DNA of 64,000 bases from Strongylocentrotus purpuratus. Lineage: Eukaryota; Echinodermata; Echinoidea; Camarodonta; Strongylocentrotidae. Below, piece after piece: positions 47,180-59,877 of the stretch (its first letter is position 1; each line of letters opens with the position of its first letter). The DNA lies in contig NW_022145604.1 in the NCBI RefSeq assembly GCF_000002235.5, forward strand, positions 28,989,291-29,053,290, written 5' to 3'. Both the position numbers and the translations under genes were made by a program. The notes beneath the pieces were generated by a model. It had not been told where the DNA came from and did not search any database. It worked only from the letters and a program-made list of their open reading frames with translations.

Positions 47180-47720
47180 TAAAGGGGAAATCTACCCTAG
47201 AAATTTCACTGCTTCAATCAAAGGAGACAAATTTGAACAAAATTAAAAATAAGAAATGGGCAAAACTCGGTAAGGAAACTACTCTTTTTTTTACATTTTC
47301 TAGTAAATTACTCCCGGCTATTCAAATTGACAATGCTGATGACATCTTGAGTAGCTCTAAATTCACTTTGTGCACAAAATTTCACATTTTCTAACCCCCC
47401 ATAGTCAAAGCATGTTGTGTAGAAAGCTACTCGTCATTAGTAATCTGAACATACTCTGATTAAAAGCTGTGGAAATGTGTAACTTTAAGGAAAATTTAGA
47501 AAATATGAAATTTTGAGTACAAAGTTGATGGATAGCTACTCACAGTGGTGTCATCAGTGTTGCCAATTTGTAAAGCTGAAACGAGTGTAGTTTCCTTGTT
47601 TTTTTTGGCCGTACTTTCACTTGAAATGTGACTTCTCAAAATAGTCACATTTTTATCACTTGTAGAAGTTGATGAGAAAGTAAATACATGTACTCTTTGA
47701 ATAGTTATAATTTGCACCGG
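47180..47720. mobile_element. Foldback element with diverged arms
   Basis: About 47270-47400 and 47490-47620 are inverse copies (GGAAACTACT, CAAATTGACAATGCTGATG, GTAGCT, ATTTCACATTTTCTAA). The arms are clearly diverged. It explains the mirrored ORFs on the two strands, which end in similar peptides (TKFHIF and SKFHIF). Non-coding. Confidence 0.65.
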
Positions 47721-48674
47721 ATGATGAAGCTAATCCTGGGTGGAGGCACATAGCTAAATCGGTTATTCACATGTATTTAATGATAATTTGTGACATTTTG
47801 TTAAAAGGTTCTGGTGAATTTGATATAGTACACAAAAAATTCAATCCACTATTTGGTTTTACAAAGATCAAGACTTATTATAGAAAGATTTCTTAATCAT
47901 TTGCTGGGGCATCGTTTTGGCATGAATTGCCAGGTTCTGTAAATAACTCAAATTGCTTTTATAAAGTGTGTTACCAAAGTTGCTATATGTGTGCTGCCAA
48001 ATTATTGACACTATTCAAAGTATTCATTTTATCTTGCCTTGTTTATTCATAGAGACATAGACCCGTGAATTATATGAGTATTCATATTTGCCAGTTAATG
48101 AGGCATATCTTCAACTCATCTATCATTTTCTTATGTTTTATTTTTTAGATTGTTCATGTGTTATGTATCTATAGTTTTAAAGGGATAGTTTAGTATTGGT
48201 CAAACTTAACTTTAAAACCAAAACCTGCACCATCACGGTGCAAAGTAATAATTACAAACGGCCAAGTAAAGCCCCTGTTATTATTCAAAATGACCCGTTA
48301 CTTTCAGTTTCTGCATTTAATGTTTGTTAAAATAATAATTAAATAAATATCTATATCAATTGCTTTTTAAAGAACTGTTCAGATTTGTTTTCTTCAAAGT
48401 AGTCTTCAAGCATTTTTAATATTTTGAATACAAATATATTTATGGATATTTCAGCCGTTTATGAATCGATATTGATCAAATAACAATTTATTCTGAATAT
48501 TAGAATTGTATGTTCTTTCGGGGGCACTTCGGGAAATACCAATACTCTTTTTCAAATATACATGATGTACTGTATTGCCAAGCCTTTGTACATATTTTGT
48601 AAATATGTTTGATAATAAATTCATAAAATCAATCAAATACATGTGTGACCTAGCGTTTATTAAAAATTCACTGT
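47721..48674. other. Diverged TIR-element remnants, no gene
   Basis: At 48179 AAAGGGATAGTTTAG and at about 48425-48515 a block (TTTATGGATATTTCAGCCG, TTGTATGTTCTTTC) recall the AGGGATAGTTGAG element family but in degraded form. No coding sequence is supported. Confidence 0.45.
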
Positions 48675-49197
48675 ATATTGGACGTTCTCAAAAGTTTTTC
48701 TGAACGTTCTTAAAACGTTTCCAGGACATTCTAGACGTTCTTAAAAGGTTTTCTGAACGTTCTCAAAACGTTTCCAGGACGTTCTAGACGTTCGTAAAAG
48801 GTTTTCTAAACGTTTTCAAAACGTTTCCAGTACATTCTACACGTTCTTAAAAGGTTCTCTTGGACGTTATAGACGTTCTTTAAACGTCCTGGAAACGTTC
48901 GAGACGTTTTTAAAAGGTTTTCCGGACGTTTTTAAGGTTCTTAAAACGTTCTTAAAACGTCCCAAACGTTCCGACAGGTTTTCTGTAGGTCCTTTCACTT
49001 GAAAGCAAATCTATAAAAGGTTTTTTATTGGTTCTAAAAACGTTTAGAAAACGTTCAAAAAACGTCCAGTTGGAACGTTCCAAAAGACGTCCAAAACCTA
49101 CCACAAATGGACGTCTTTAGAACGTTTTCACAAAACGTTTAGGAAACCAATTTGGAACCTTTTTAGAACGTTCAGAAAACGTCCGATGTTAGTTGGG
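48675..49197. repeat. AACGTT-rich array, second and larger copy
   Basis: Repeated GACGTTCTTAAAACGTTTCC-like words fill more than 500 bp. The right end reads CCGATGTTAGTTGGG. Many words are self-complementary, so the region can form multiple hairpins. No frame is open for long. Confidence 0.72.
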
Positions 49198-49323
49198 TGA
49201 AGTTTAAACATAAACAAGTATATACGCAATTGAACGACACAAGTCCACTTACAGAGGGTAAGAGCACATTTAATCAACAATATAACCATTGACAAGATAA
49301 CATTAAAAAAAACATTTAACCTT

Positions 49324-49382
<59 letters not shown>
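49324..49382. repeat. Poly-C run of nearly 60 bases
   Basis: An uninterrupted C tract followed by AAAAAAAA. Its length is likely approximate because such runs are hard to assemble. The Gly-rich minus-strand frames are translations of it. Confidence 0.8.
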
Positions 49383-49383
<1 letters not shown>

Positions 49384-49579
49384 AAAAAAATAGGGGGGGA
49401 ATTGTGGCTTTGTGTATGTATATAGCACCAGGAAAAGAATATTTTATACACACATACACACCATCAAGACAAATCGGTATTAACCGGAGCTCTATGGGGA
49501 GCACTCAACTCCCTGCTAACTAGCCTAGCGGTGAATGAATACGGAATATATACCAACATTTTCCCTCTCTATCGCCGAA

Positions 49580-49652
49580 GCCCGGTTAGCTCAGTCGGTA
49601 GAGCATCTGACTTTTAATCAGAGGGTCGCGGGTTCAAGTCCCTCATCGGGCG
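49580..49652 (+). tRNA. tRNA-Lys (UUU)
   Basis: A 73-nt cloverleaf: acceptor GCCCGGT pairs with ATCGGGC with discriminator G; D arm TAGCTCAGTCGGTAGAGC; anticodon stem TCTGA/TCAGA with loop CTTTTAA, anticodon TTT; T loop TTCAAGT. The A box (TAGCTCAGTCGG) and B box (GGTTCAAGTCC) for RNA polymerase III are intact, and TTTTTT follows at about 49664 as terminator. One T-stem pair is C-T mismatched, so full activity is likely but not certain. No intron and no encoded CCA. Confidence 0.92.
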
Positions 49653-49663
49653 AGAGTATACTT

Positions 49664-49669
49664 TTTTGC
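49664..49669 (+). terminator. Pol III oligo-T terminator of tRNA-Lys
   Basis: Six T residues lie about 11 bp after the tRNA 3' end, the normal signal and spacing for RNA polymerase III. Confidence 0.75.
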
Positions 49670-49969
49670 ATTTGTTATAAATTCCTTTTTTTTTTTCTTT
49701 CATGAATACCAACAACATTGTATCTTTTATTTTGTTTAATCCTGAATTTCTTTTTGCTTTTATTCTGGAGGAAACGAGATTTCTGTACTTGTTTGTCCAT
49801 ACGGAAACGACATAAGAAGCGCGTCAAGCTACATTACAGTCCCACATGCTGATATTCCTGTGAGCTATATGCTAATGGTGTACCAACCAAGCAAGTGACG
49901 TGCTGTCGACGTGGACATGCTCCTTATGGCTTTTAATTTTAAAAGTCTTTGAATGTGTTCAAGAATTCT

Positions 49970-50051
49970 GAATAAATAGTATAAAAACACGATAACTTGG
50001 CTTGGAAATCAACAGGAAACAGAGCAAACAGTGTCTATTTCATCGTCGTAG
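49970..50051 (+). promoter_or_regulatory. Possible EAF promoter and non-coding first exon
   Basis: AGTATAAAAACAC (about 49978-49990) is TATA-like. About 60 bases later a consensus donor GTAG|GTAAGT (50051/50052) closes a short leader. Splicing to the acceptor at 50831 would place 19 bases of 5' UTR before the EAF ATG. Supported only by spacing and splice signals. Confidence 0.45.
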
Positions 50052-50850
50052 GTAAGTATTTCAACTTGTTATATCATCAAACTTGTCAACACAACAGTCA
50101 ACAGTCAATACGCATTCATCATTGCCATTTCAAAAAGACATTAGTAATCATGCAGTACTAATGGCGGCGGCTACTAATGCTCTGCTGGAGTGATTAAACT
50201 AAGACTTAACTAGCTTGTTCCTTAAAATATAAATCTTTTACTAGGTAGCTGTTCATGATTTAAATTTACTAACTGGTACTGTGTAAGTACGAGAATCATT
50301 TTGACCACTTTGCTCTAAAGTTTTTCCTGGTGCACTGTGACTGTGAGAAAAGGTCGAGAACAAGTGTCAATGAAAAAAATTATTGTTTTTATCTTAAAAC
50401 CAATTTATGTACACTGTATAGATCTAGACTACAACAAAAAGTATACTATATTCTGCACATAAGGCCTATATGCCTTACAATGTAGATCTAGATGGTAGTT
50501 GTAATACATTGTTTATTGGATTTTTGAATTTTGTTGATTTGATTGAATATTGATGTGTGTGTGTATTTTTGACATATAATTTCAATCATTAATGATTAAC
50601 TGTGACATGTATATTGTAATGGATATTTAAATTTATATTGGTATTCATGTTGATGATCAAAGTTTCAGGACTCAAAACAACTTTTTGATGGGGGGGGGGG
50701 GGGGGGGTGAACGTGAACGTACCCTGGGTATACTAGGCAACGAATTGCATAGTTGTATTCAGTTGATGAGTCTACCAGTGTTTCAGTATAACTTTGACAA
50801 TGGACAGTTCTTATTTCTTTTCAATCTGCAGACCATATCTGAGCATCATC

Positions 50851-53800
50851 ATGGCAAAAAGCGACAGAGATCAACAAGCAGGTCAGATTTTTGGGAGCAG
50901 ACAACATGAGCTGAAACTTGGCAAAAGCTTTCAAGAAGACAACAGCTGTGGATTCCATACCATAAGATGTGAGACATAAACAATGTGTGAATCATCATAT
51001 TTTTGTCTCATATGATTGCCTTCTTCGGTTGTAATTTCCACCTAGTCCTAACCTATTTCTTTTGTTTTTATTAGTTTTATGTGTTATGCATGTTAAAATG
51101 TGTCGAGTTTGAATAGTTTGATCTAGGTTGTTTCAGGCACTTGTGATGTAAAATAATGAGGAAAATCTTCTTTTCCCGTCTTCTTCTTCGTCGTCTTCTT
51201 TTCCTTCTTTGTCTTCTTCTTTTCCTTCTTTGTCTTCTTCTTTTTCTTCTTTTTCTTCTTCTTTTCCTTCTTTGTCTTCTTCTTTTTCTTCTTTGTCTTC
51301 TTCTTTTTCTTCTTTTTCTTCTTCTTCTTATGCTTCTTCTTCTTCTTCTTCTTTTGTTTACCTTTTCAAAATTTAAATTAAGATGCCTTTAAAATATAAG
51401 ATTGCCCAGTCTTTTAAAGGCACACTGTCCTACTTGTAGCTACTTGCTCCCTCTATATAGAAAACTTCCCAAATCGGTGCCTGTTGGTCCCCCATGATCC
51501 TCTTTTTCTTATGTTAAATGAGAGCTGAGTTAATGAGATAGCCACCTGTCACAGTGACCTCGCTGGCTCGCTGTGTGGTCTAATCCCTTCTGGCTGAAGT
51601 AGTAAAGCCTACCTTTAAACAGTTTTTACTTATTAAAACTCTTTATTTAAGATCTCTGTAATATTGAAATTTCCAGAGATCTTTTATCTAGCTTTTTCAG
51701 AGCTATTCACTTACCACACTCAGACATATTTTATTGTTTCTCTTTTACTATATTATTTTACAACATTCTTTGCTCATCTACCCTTTCTCCTGTTAGATGA
51801 CTTCAAGCCAGCATCAGTAGATTATTCAAGAGAGGCTGCACTAGATGTGGGAGAAAGCAATGAAGTCAACATTACATTCCCAAATGCAGAGGTTAGGGTT
51901 TTCAGTGTAAAACATCTTTGTTGTTGTTGTTGTTGCTGTGTATTTTTAAGTTTGCAGTTGTACAATGAATTATTTTATTTTTTGCATTTAATTTGTTTTT
52001 GCTTTGTAATATTTCTTCAGGGCCCCATTTCACAAAACTTGTCATCAGTGACAAATGACAATTTTTGTTATAAGCTACTGAAATCCTTGCTTCTGATTGG
52101 TTATCAGCACATTTGTCACTCATTTTTGTCATTTGTCATTGAAAAAAGGCTTTGTGAAACGGTATAAAACCGGTATGCAAATTCTGATACTTTTTTTTCT
52201 TCTAGAACAAGGGTAGTACAGTATTTGGTGGATCTAAGAAACCATATCAGAAGGAATGCGTGCTGATCTTTGATCATCGGACTGGAGAGTTTACACTTGA
52301 ACGCCTCAGCTGTAACATTCAGGTCAAGAGACTGAGGTGAGTTTCAAATCTTGATGTGTCCTGAGGCTGAGATAGTAGGGACTTTTAGATTTGCACGTCG
52401 ACATAGTGGACTGCTACGTGTGGCGTCCTTTTAAGGCAGTGACTTCCTTTTAAGGCACTGCCAGTGCTTTAAAAGGAGGTCACACGTAGCAGTCCACTAT
52501 GTCAAAGGGCAAATCTACAAGTCCCTAGGAGTAAGCGTAAATATATTCTGTATTCCTTTACGGGGAATTCCATAAATTAAGGACCCACTTTGTGACATTT
52601 TTGGTGTCCCACTTACATATTACAGGAACCCACACGTATTTGTGGCTCTGAGTAAAGACTTAAATAGTGGAGTAAACAGTTTTCTTTATAATTGAAAGTG
52701 TTTTTGTGACCCTCAATATATTCACATTGTCATATAAGGGCAATCCAACCTTTGCAATTAAATTGTATGAAAGCAAAAAAACAAGAGAAACAGATTGTTG
52801 AAAGTTTGAAATAATTCTGACCAATGATAAGAGAGTTGTGAATGTTTGAAATATGCGAATCTCAAGTTGGCAATTTGGTCAGTGGAGAGTGACATAGACA
52901 CGGACATAGCTACCCTATTTATTGAGTTAAAAAATATCATTAATTTCTGTTTTTTCTCCTAAGTGCCTTCTCCCTTGGGTCAGTAGTAAGCAGTATTTTT
53001 CATGGATAGCATTGTATTGTTTTAGAGTCCTCTAAAAGAAAAGAGTCTACTGAGTCAAAATACATTTTTTAAATTTAAATTTAAATCATTTTGTATATTG
53101 AAACAAACAGGACAGTTGTTTGACAACACTAAGACACTACGTCTTAGTAACTTTATAATAACCTACAGTGTATTCATCCAATTTGAAGAGTCCATACGCG
53201 TAGTGACTACAACTTTCAAACATTCATTACTTTCTAATTTTTGCCCGATATGCTCAAACTTTCACCAGTCTGTTGCTCTAATTTTTCTGCTTGAAATTTC
53301 CTTAAAATTTATGATATTGTCTTGGATGGTATCACTTGAATTCTCACTTCTTATGTCTTTGTGTTTGTATTCAAGACAAGAGGGAACAAGCAAAGCCCAG
53401 AAGCCTCCTAAAGGCCAACAAGCGTCGGGCTCCAAGAGCTCGCCCAACCCTCGATCAAGCAGCCAAGCATCCTCAAAAAGCTCCCCTAACCCTCGATCAA
53501 GCAGCCAAGCGTCCGGCTCCAAGAGTTCTCCCAACCCTCGATCAAACAGCCAAGGCAACAAGAAGAAAGACACTCCTCTCAACTCACCGGCTCAACAAGC
53601 TGAAAGAAGAGGTAATTGGTGTCATTATACTTCCAATTTCATAGATACATTGTAAACCTAGTTAATTCAATTCAAATTATTCTAATATTGACTGCTTATG
53701 TTTCAGGTCACAGTTGAAAGTATTCTTGGTTAATCTCGAGACTGCAATATGCCCCTTGACTTTGTCTCATGTCTCGGTATAATTTTGATATCCTCTTGGG

Positions 53801-55756
53801 CAATAGTTTTAACCATTTTAACCCTGCCCCTTGAAGAAGTCAGTATTTGTAGAATGCGTAAGCTAAAATTTCAAGTATATTAGACTTTTCATAAATTCTA
53901 CATCAGGAACAAGAAATCTCCTTGATAATAGATAATATGATACATTTTGAATCAACATTTCATGCCTTTTAAAATAATTTTTACAAAATATTTTAAAGGA
54001 TGCTAATGGCTTCCCATAATTGTTAAGTCCAACTTAGAGATAACTTGAACTTAGGATCTTTGTGAAACACTCCCCATGACTTGTATCAATCCTATGTATT
54101 ATCCCTCAATATTTTTCTGATGCAGTTGAAAGGTCACCAGCACCCCAGCCGTCCCCTCTCGCCGCTTCCGAGCCTTCCCCTGCCCCACCCAGTGTACCTA
54201 GCGTCGTGGACAGAGAGGCAGACTCGTCGGACAGCTACATGTCGGCCAGTGATAGTGATGACGATAGCAGTAGTAGCAGTGGAAGCAGTTCAAGCGACAA
54301 TGATGAGGATGATGATGACGGTGACAGGGATGCAGGAGCTAGGAGGATTGAACAAGCAACAGAGAGAGGTAGCCTTGATAAAGCCAGTCCATTTCGTATG
54401 GGGGGGGGGGGGTAGTTTTTGGACTAAGTAGAGGTGTCATGGTTGAGTGCATATGTCACCGGACTGTGGATCACAAGGACCGTGGTTCAAATACCGCCGC
54501 GGCACTAATGTCCTTTGGCAAGACATTGATCTACATTTGCCACTCTCCACCCAGGTGTTAAATGGTTAACCGGTAGGATGCGAAAGTTAATGTGGTTAGT
54601 AAAAAATGACGCCTGGCTGGAATGCTCCCCAGGGAGTGAAGAATATTCATATATTGTATCAGGTTAGCCTGAATTCGATGACCGGGTAATAATATATATA
54701 CCTGTAAACCGCTTTGAGAGGGCCTGTGGTCCTAAAATGAGCTATATAAGAACAAACTATTATTATTATATTATCATTAACTAGTCTTCAAAATATGTTC
54801 CTACGATTTTAGATTATTATTAATTTTATCAAGAAACCAGATACTGCACCTGATACCTTATGTCCATGAGTGTTCTCATTGAGACAACTGGCTGCCCAGC
54901 AAGCCTTTGATAAAGCAGTGTGACTGGGAATAGGGGTTTATTATAGACCTGAAATTCATATCTGTCTGGTGTATTCTCACTATCAATCTTATTTTTCTTT
55001 TGCTCCAGTTTCCAGTAAATTGTCACCAGCCCAGCCAAGTCCAGTGTCAAGACTACTGAACGTCAGCCCTTTATTAACTCTCAGTAAGTATCTTAATGAT
55101 TGTATGTTGTCCCTTCGGGTTCTCAGGTGGAGAGCTACATGTACCTTAACTGTTATTTTCATTCATATTAAAGAATAAAGAATGTAGCCAACACCAATCA
55201 TGTATTCAAGTCGCTTGTTCATACTTTAAGTTTTTTCACCGTGCCTGGCCTTGCACTTGCACGAGATACATGTAGGTTTGCTACCATGGTTAACAATGAA
55301 TTTGAGTTCTGGTCATACGATTGCATAATTGTGAAAGAAACGTTGTGGAATCGATCAGAAAAGGATGATCATCTAACATATAAGTATTGGTGTGTACTGC
55401 AAGGTTCTGGAATCATCAAAATGATAAAAAATTTGGCCCAGTCTTGGTAAAGTTACAAGCACTGTACACTCTACACGAACAACATGTGGCATACAAATCT
55501 GTCCCAATTTTGTATGATTATACATGCCATATTCAGAATACTAAGGCATTTGAAGAGCTATGCTTTTGAGGCAACATATTTTATCTGATGTTCTACCACA
55601 CTTGTATGATACAATGATAATGCTCACAAATTATTTTTCACCTCTTCCAAGAACTCAACCTTCTCTTTAAACTGACTGTTTGTCATCTCACTCTTTGTTT
55701 CTGCAGGTGAGGATCTTCAGCTGAGTGAATCTGGTAGTGACAGTGATAGTGACTGA
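50851..55756 (+). CDS. EAF: ELL-associated factor (EAF1/EAF2 family), 315 aa
   Basis: Coding exons: 50851-50968, 51797-51891, 52206-52336, 53376-53611, 54126-54368, 55009-55083, 55707-55756 (TGA); phases join without gaps. EAF proteins are nuclear partners of ELL and stimulate RNA polymerase II elongation. The conserved N-terminal ELL-binding domain is clear at residues about 18-115: [40 protein letters not shown], then [13 protein letters not shown]. The middle is Ser/Pro-rich with three internal 14-15 residue repeats ([12 protein letters not shown], residues about 132-176). Next come a Ser/Asp/Glu-rich acidic tract, the transactivation region ([20 protein letters not shown]), and a C-terminal [13 protein letters not shown] motif typical of the family. 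Somewhat longer than human EAF1 or EAF2 (about 260-270 aa), mainly from the repeats. A start context of ATCATCATGG is good. Confidence 0.93.
51165..51356. repeat. CTT microsatellite in EAF intron 1
   Basis: About 190 bp of TTCTTC/CTTTT-type repeats with interruptions, sitting in the intron between EAF coding exons 1 and 2. The Leu-rich plus-strand frame is its translation. Confidence 0.85.
51415..51610. mobile_element. TTAA-type short element in EAF intron 1
   Basis: The element starts TTTTAAAGGCACACTGTCC and ends AAAGCCTACCTTTAAAC. The interior (TAGCTACTTG, CTCTATATAGAAAAC, GATAGCCACCTGTCA) matches the elements at 21746-21912 (inverse) and 63245-63440. Confidence 0.7.
52019..52170. mobile_element. 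Short element in EAF intron 2 (GGGCCCCATTTCACAAA)
   Basis: GGGCCCCATTTCACAAAACT and GGCTTTGTGAAACGG are partial inverse repeats. In between, TTGTCATCAGTGACAAATG and ATTTGTCACTCATTTTTGTC repeat in both orientations. Element type is inferred from the TIRs alone. Confidence 0.55.
52374..52532. mobile_element. Hairpin element in EAF intron 3
   Basis: TAGGGACTTTTAGATTTGC and its near inverse GCAAATCTACAAGTCCCTA bound arms containing GACATAGTGGACTGCTACGT and its inverse. The arms meet within about 20 bp, so the element is almost a perfect hairpin. Confidence 0.72.
54430..54780 (+). mobile_element. tRNA-derived SINE in EAF intron 5
   Basis: A-box region TGGTTGAGTGCA, B box GGTTCAAATACC, then TTTGGCAAGACATTGATC, CACTCTCCACCCAGGTG, GGAATGCTCCCCAGGGAG and ACCGCTTTGAGAGGGCC. 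It ends GAGCTATATAAGAAC with ATTATT. A full-length SINE with the SINE2/tRNA design. Confidence 0.82.
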
Positions 55757-56216
55757 TCCAGGGAGTATATCAGAGATCTATCCGCTTCCATTATATGTGC
55801 AATTATTTTCTTACTCATTTAACCATTAATAAGTATCTTGTAAGGCTCATCTATACATGAGGCAGTAAAAGACAGCATTTTTTTTTTTAATTGTGACTTA
55901 CCGGTAGACGTAAATGCTTAAAGATTACACACAACGTGAGGCTGTGCACAGGAGGTAGCCAATGGCAGACCTGTATTCAAGTCACATGTTTATGTCTTCT
56001 TCTTATTATTGAATTCCTCCGCTTGGCAAAGAGCCATGCATGAGCACGGGTTATCGGGAAACAGCAGCACTGTCTTATCATCCCAACTTGCCATTTACTT
56101 ACAATGAAAAATAAAGGAATTTCCTGTGTCATGCGTGAACAAGTCGGTAGATATATACAAATGTACATTATTTTAAATGAAGTATAAGTGGTACATTTCA
56201 TTTGGGAGACTGTGAA
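55757..56216. other. Likely EAF 3' UTR and flank
   Basis: AT-rich sequence downstream of the EAF stop. No AATAAA is seen close by; the real end could be further right. No other gene is supported. Confidence 0.4.
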
Positions 56217-56467
56217 TTGTAAGTTTTCAGGGTTACACCATGTAATTCTTTCAAAGGAATGAGATCCCTGGAAAGGCTTGTGATCTCCACTACTAAAGAG
56301 CTCTTGGCTATTAATGTTGCGATCAGTATACTCTGATCGTCTTCAGGAGAATGGCTTTTGAGAACATTTAGAACTAATAGCTCTTAGCAGAGCTCTCCAG
56401 CCCTTTTCAGGGCTTTAGTCCCCTTTAAAGAATGACATGGTGTAACCCTGAAACTTTACTTACAACT
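56217..56467. mobile_element. 251-bp TIR element (GTAAGTTTTCAGGGTTACACC)
   Basis: TTGTAAGTTTTCAGGGTTAC and the inverse GTAACCCTGAAACTTTACTTACAA, followed inward by ACCATGT and ATTCTTT, form inverted ends of about 35 bp. The interior contains GAGCTCTTGG and its inverse AGAGCTC. Non-coding. Confidence 0.72.
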
Positions 56468-56885
56468 TAAATATACATTGTTATCAAATGACCTGAAGCA
56501 TGTCCTGCAGTGCTGCTCCTGTTTGGCCAATAGGTAGGTTTATATTGCTTATTTACAAACATATTAATGTCATTGACTCTGTGGTCCAAACATTGTCAGG
56601 TTAGTAGTGGATACCAAAATGGATTTTAAACTGATTGTTTTCTTAACTTTTTTTTTTTAATTACCTAAAGGGCATGAGGGAAGAGATCTAGTCACTCTGA
56701 ACTTTTGCAAAGGGGTTAGTCAAAGATTTCAGGGCAATATGGCCCCAAGTCTTGCACATTATTTGATTTAGGACACTTCTGCAGGATGCATTATTGCTAC
56801 AGTCCAACAGACGGGATTGTTGTAGTATGTAGAGTATTTATCCTCGGTGGATTTTTCCCTCCACAGCTCTGAGACAACCAATTAA

Positions 56886-57450
56886 AGGGATAGTTGAGTT
56901 CTGTTTTCAGATCGAAAATGCCTTCAAAGTGCATGGTTATTGCTCTTATTCTTATCTATGACATTTCTAGTGACCTTTTAAGACCTAAAATTGCTAAGAA
57001 GGTAATTTTAGACCCCAAAATGTTTGAAATTTAGGCAATATGATCATACCAATTCAGCTCCACTTTTAAAAAAATATGGTGACCGTTAATTAATTAATTG
57101 ATAATAACAATACATGGGCCAGCTGATTGTGCGTAATATAACCAACACGAAATAGCCAACAAAAAAGCCAACATCGGCGTTGGCTGAAATAAAACGTAAA
57201 AGGCGCTATTTTGTTTTTTCAACGGCTTTCAACGGCTGGTTCAAAATATCTAATATTTGTGGTGGTACACAAGTATTAGAAATCGTTATATTTATGGATA
57301 TTTCAGCCGTCTCTGACCTGATTTTGATCAAAGAAATATGATTTTGTCATTTATATTGTATGTTCTTTCAAATTTGACGGTCAGTTTTCCATTGTCTCAC
57401 AAAAAAATCATTTTGTGTAGCGCCCTCTGCAACAGAACTCAACTATCCCT
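56886..57450. mobile_element. Complete 565-bp TIR element (AGGGATAGTTGAG family)
   Basis: AGGGATAGTTGAGTTCTGTT and its exact inverse bound the element, with TTAA on both sides (56882-56885 and 57451-57454). No ORF of transposase type is found. This is the reference copy that reveals the insertion in 7484-9209. Confidence 0.85.
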
Positions 57451-57454
57451 TTAA

Positions 57455-58981
57455 TCCAGAATATATAAGGTTGAAGATAGTCGAATAATTTTGTTTAAAG
57501 CAGAAAGGATTTTGTTATGTTCCGGAATATTTCATGCATGCATTCCAGTCAAAAGTTGTCCAAATCTCAGTTGCTTGTCAGAGGTCTGTAAGACCAACAG
57601 CTTATAAATGCAGTATGTGGGTAATCAATAGAATAGTTTATCATGGCTGCATGTAAGCAGGAGTCTCTCATCTTGCACATGGCTCCCTTCATGGTGACGG
57701 GAACAAGCGAAGGGGATTTCAGAAAAAAAGTTGAGAAGGTTACTGGCAAGATACAATGCATAAAATCAACCATTTTCGTAATATAATTAAATATCATGCA
57801 CAGATCTTTGTTACAAATTAATTCATATAGAAAATAAGAGAAGGAAACCTTGTACTACCAATTTTAGTACTTTAGTCTATCACAAACTGTTTCTTAATCT
57901 TGCCAAAATTATTCATCTTGCTAGGAGGGCAGAGAGTGTTTTTTAAAAATAATTTGCTTACATCTTTCTAGATGAATAGTTGAATCCCTAATTTAAATAT
58001 GATCGCTACGACTTCAAAGAAATCAACTCAAAGTCATTTCAGTACCCTATCTGTATTACCTGAAGCAATCGGGTTCAAATTATGTACATAGAAAAGATGG
58101 TGCACACAAGGCTGATGAATTTGACTTCAGTTGATTTTGGAAATTCATTGTGATTGCATTATTGGTCAAATATGTTTTGAACCACGTACATTCTGTGTGT
58201 CTTTATTATGATTATGGTTATTAATAAATTGATGATATTGAGCATATATGTAATTATGATATATTTGTAACCATATTGAATGGAGGGATTTTTGTATAAA
58301 GAACTCTTTGTTGAGCCTTTTTATTCTGTATTTTCAAAGTTCTCAATATTTACAGAAGACAGTTAGATCCTGTATTTGGAATTCAATTCAATTCAATTCA
58401 GAACTTTATTTCAGACTCAACTACACAAGGCAGAGGTCCATAAAACATATGTTACATAGATATATGCATGAGCATTGGCATATATACTCTTGTTTTGTAA
58501 TCAAGAAGCTTACTGTAAATTGCAGGAAAATAATAAATCTTATCTCATTTGAGTAAAATGTGTTTCATTCCATTTGATTCATTTCCTCTCACTAATGAAT
58601 AGTTATGGATAACTTGTTTTTCAAACATAAATAGAAGCAGATAAAGAGAGTATGATAGCTGATGGTGATAGTATGTTGGGAGTATCGAGCTGATACAGAA
58701 GAAACAAGTATTTATCAGATAAAGTAATTACAGATCGAACAGATGATGAGAATATTTGAGAGGAGGGAGTGTAATAGTACATGAAGAATGGAAAGAGTAG
58801 ATAACTAAAAGACGTGTATATCATCTGTTCAGAGCCAGAATTATAGGGATCGATGGGTTAACTCTTATGGCGCCAATTAAACAGATGATACAGTGATAGC
58901 AAATGAATATATAGCAGATGAGAGACTATAGGACAGAATGTTGGGAATATAAATCAAGATATCTTTTGAAAGAAAAAAAAT

Positions 58982-59050
<69 letters not shown>

Positions 59051-59877
59051 TGGAAATAAATACACCGTTAGATCAAAGATAATGGTGACGTAAGTGTGTT
59101 CAGCGGATGGCCTGTGCATGTGTAGTCGACAGATCAGATCAAGTGGATACGCAGTACAACAGCCGGAGAGTAAAGTGAAAAAGGAGATCGGGATCATACG
59201 AGGTGAATTACGATTTTTGTTTACATTTAGACGAGATTTAGGAGATTAGTGTAAAATTATAACTTTGAATTATTGTTTCATGCATTTGAATCAAGTAGAT
59301 CCATTTTCTAATCTTTGTTTTAATCAATTAATTTATCGGCATTCATCGCTAAAAATCACGCGCGGAAGTCGTGGTAGATTCTACGGTACCGCTACGTAGC
59401 CACAGGGAGAGCAGCAGCGGTGAACTTTGACAAGCCGAGTGTAGGCTCCGCTGCATGCATGCATGCTCTGCCTCTCATGATAGGATCTGCAGCCAGCGGA
59501 GCGGAGTAGAGACCATGCACTCTACAGCTCCAATCAGTGCACTAAGCTCACCTGTGTAGACAGAGTGAGAAGGGCGCTTGTGTACTTTTGTATCCATTTT
59601 CGACCCGTACCTTCCTACTAGTACTTGTAGTAGATCTAGAGTCTAACTTAGACCTAACGTTAGGACTCTAGATCTACTCAAACTAGATCTAGACTCTAGA
59701 TCTAGTCAAACATAACATTAACAAAAGTCAATTACTAGACTAGACCCTAAATCTTCATCAATTGTTCAAATATTCAATGCCTGGTTATGAATTAAAAGTT
59801 GTTATCTTTTTTTCTAGCCTGTTTCGTGTCAATTTTCTTATCTCTTTCGGAGTATTTTTCCTAAAAACCAGTATTAT
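57455..59877. other. Intergenic, no gene recognised
   Basis: Contains AATTC repeats (58378-58400) next to a LINE-like 3' tail, a (GA)n tract at 58985-59046, and a GC-rich, CpG-bearing stretch at about 59340-59580. The last could hold the DUSP19 promoter or leader. A cluster of AGATCTAGA words lies at 59630-59712. Confidence 0.45.

Noticed and set aside
53098-53655. 185-codon ORF as a separate gene
   Set aside because: It is EAF coding exon 4 extended into flanking introns.
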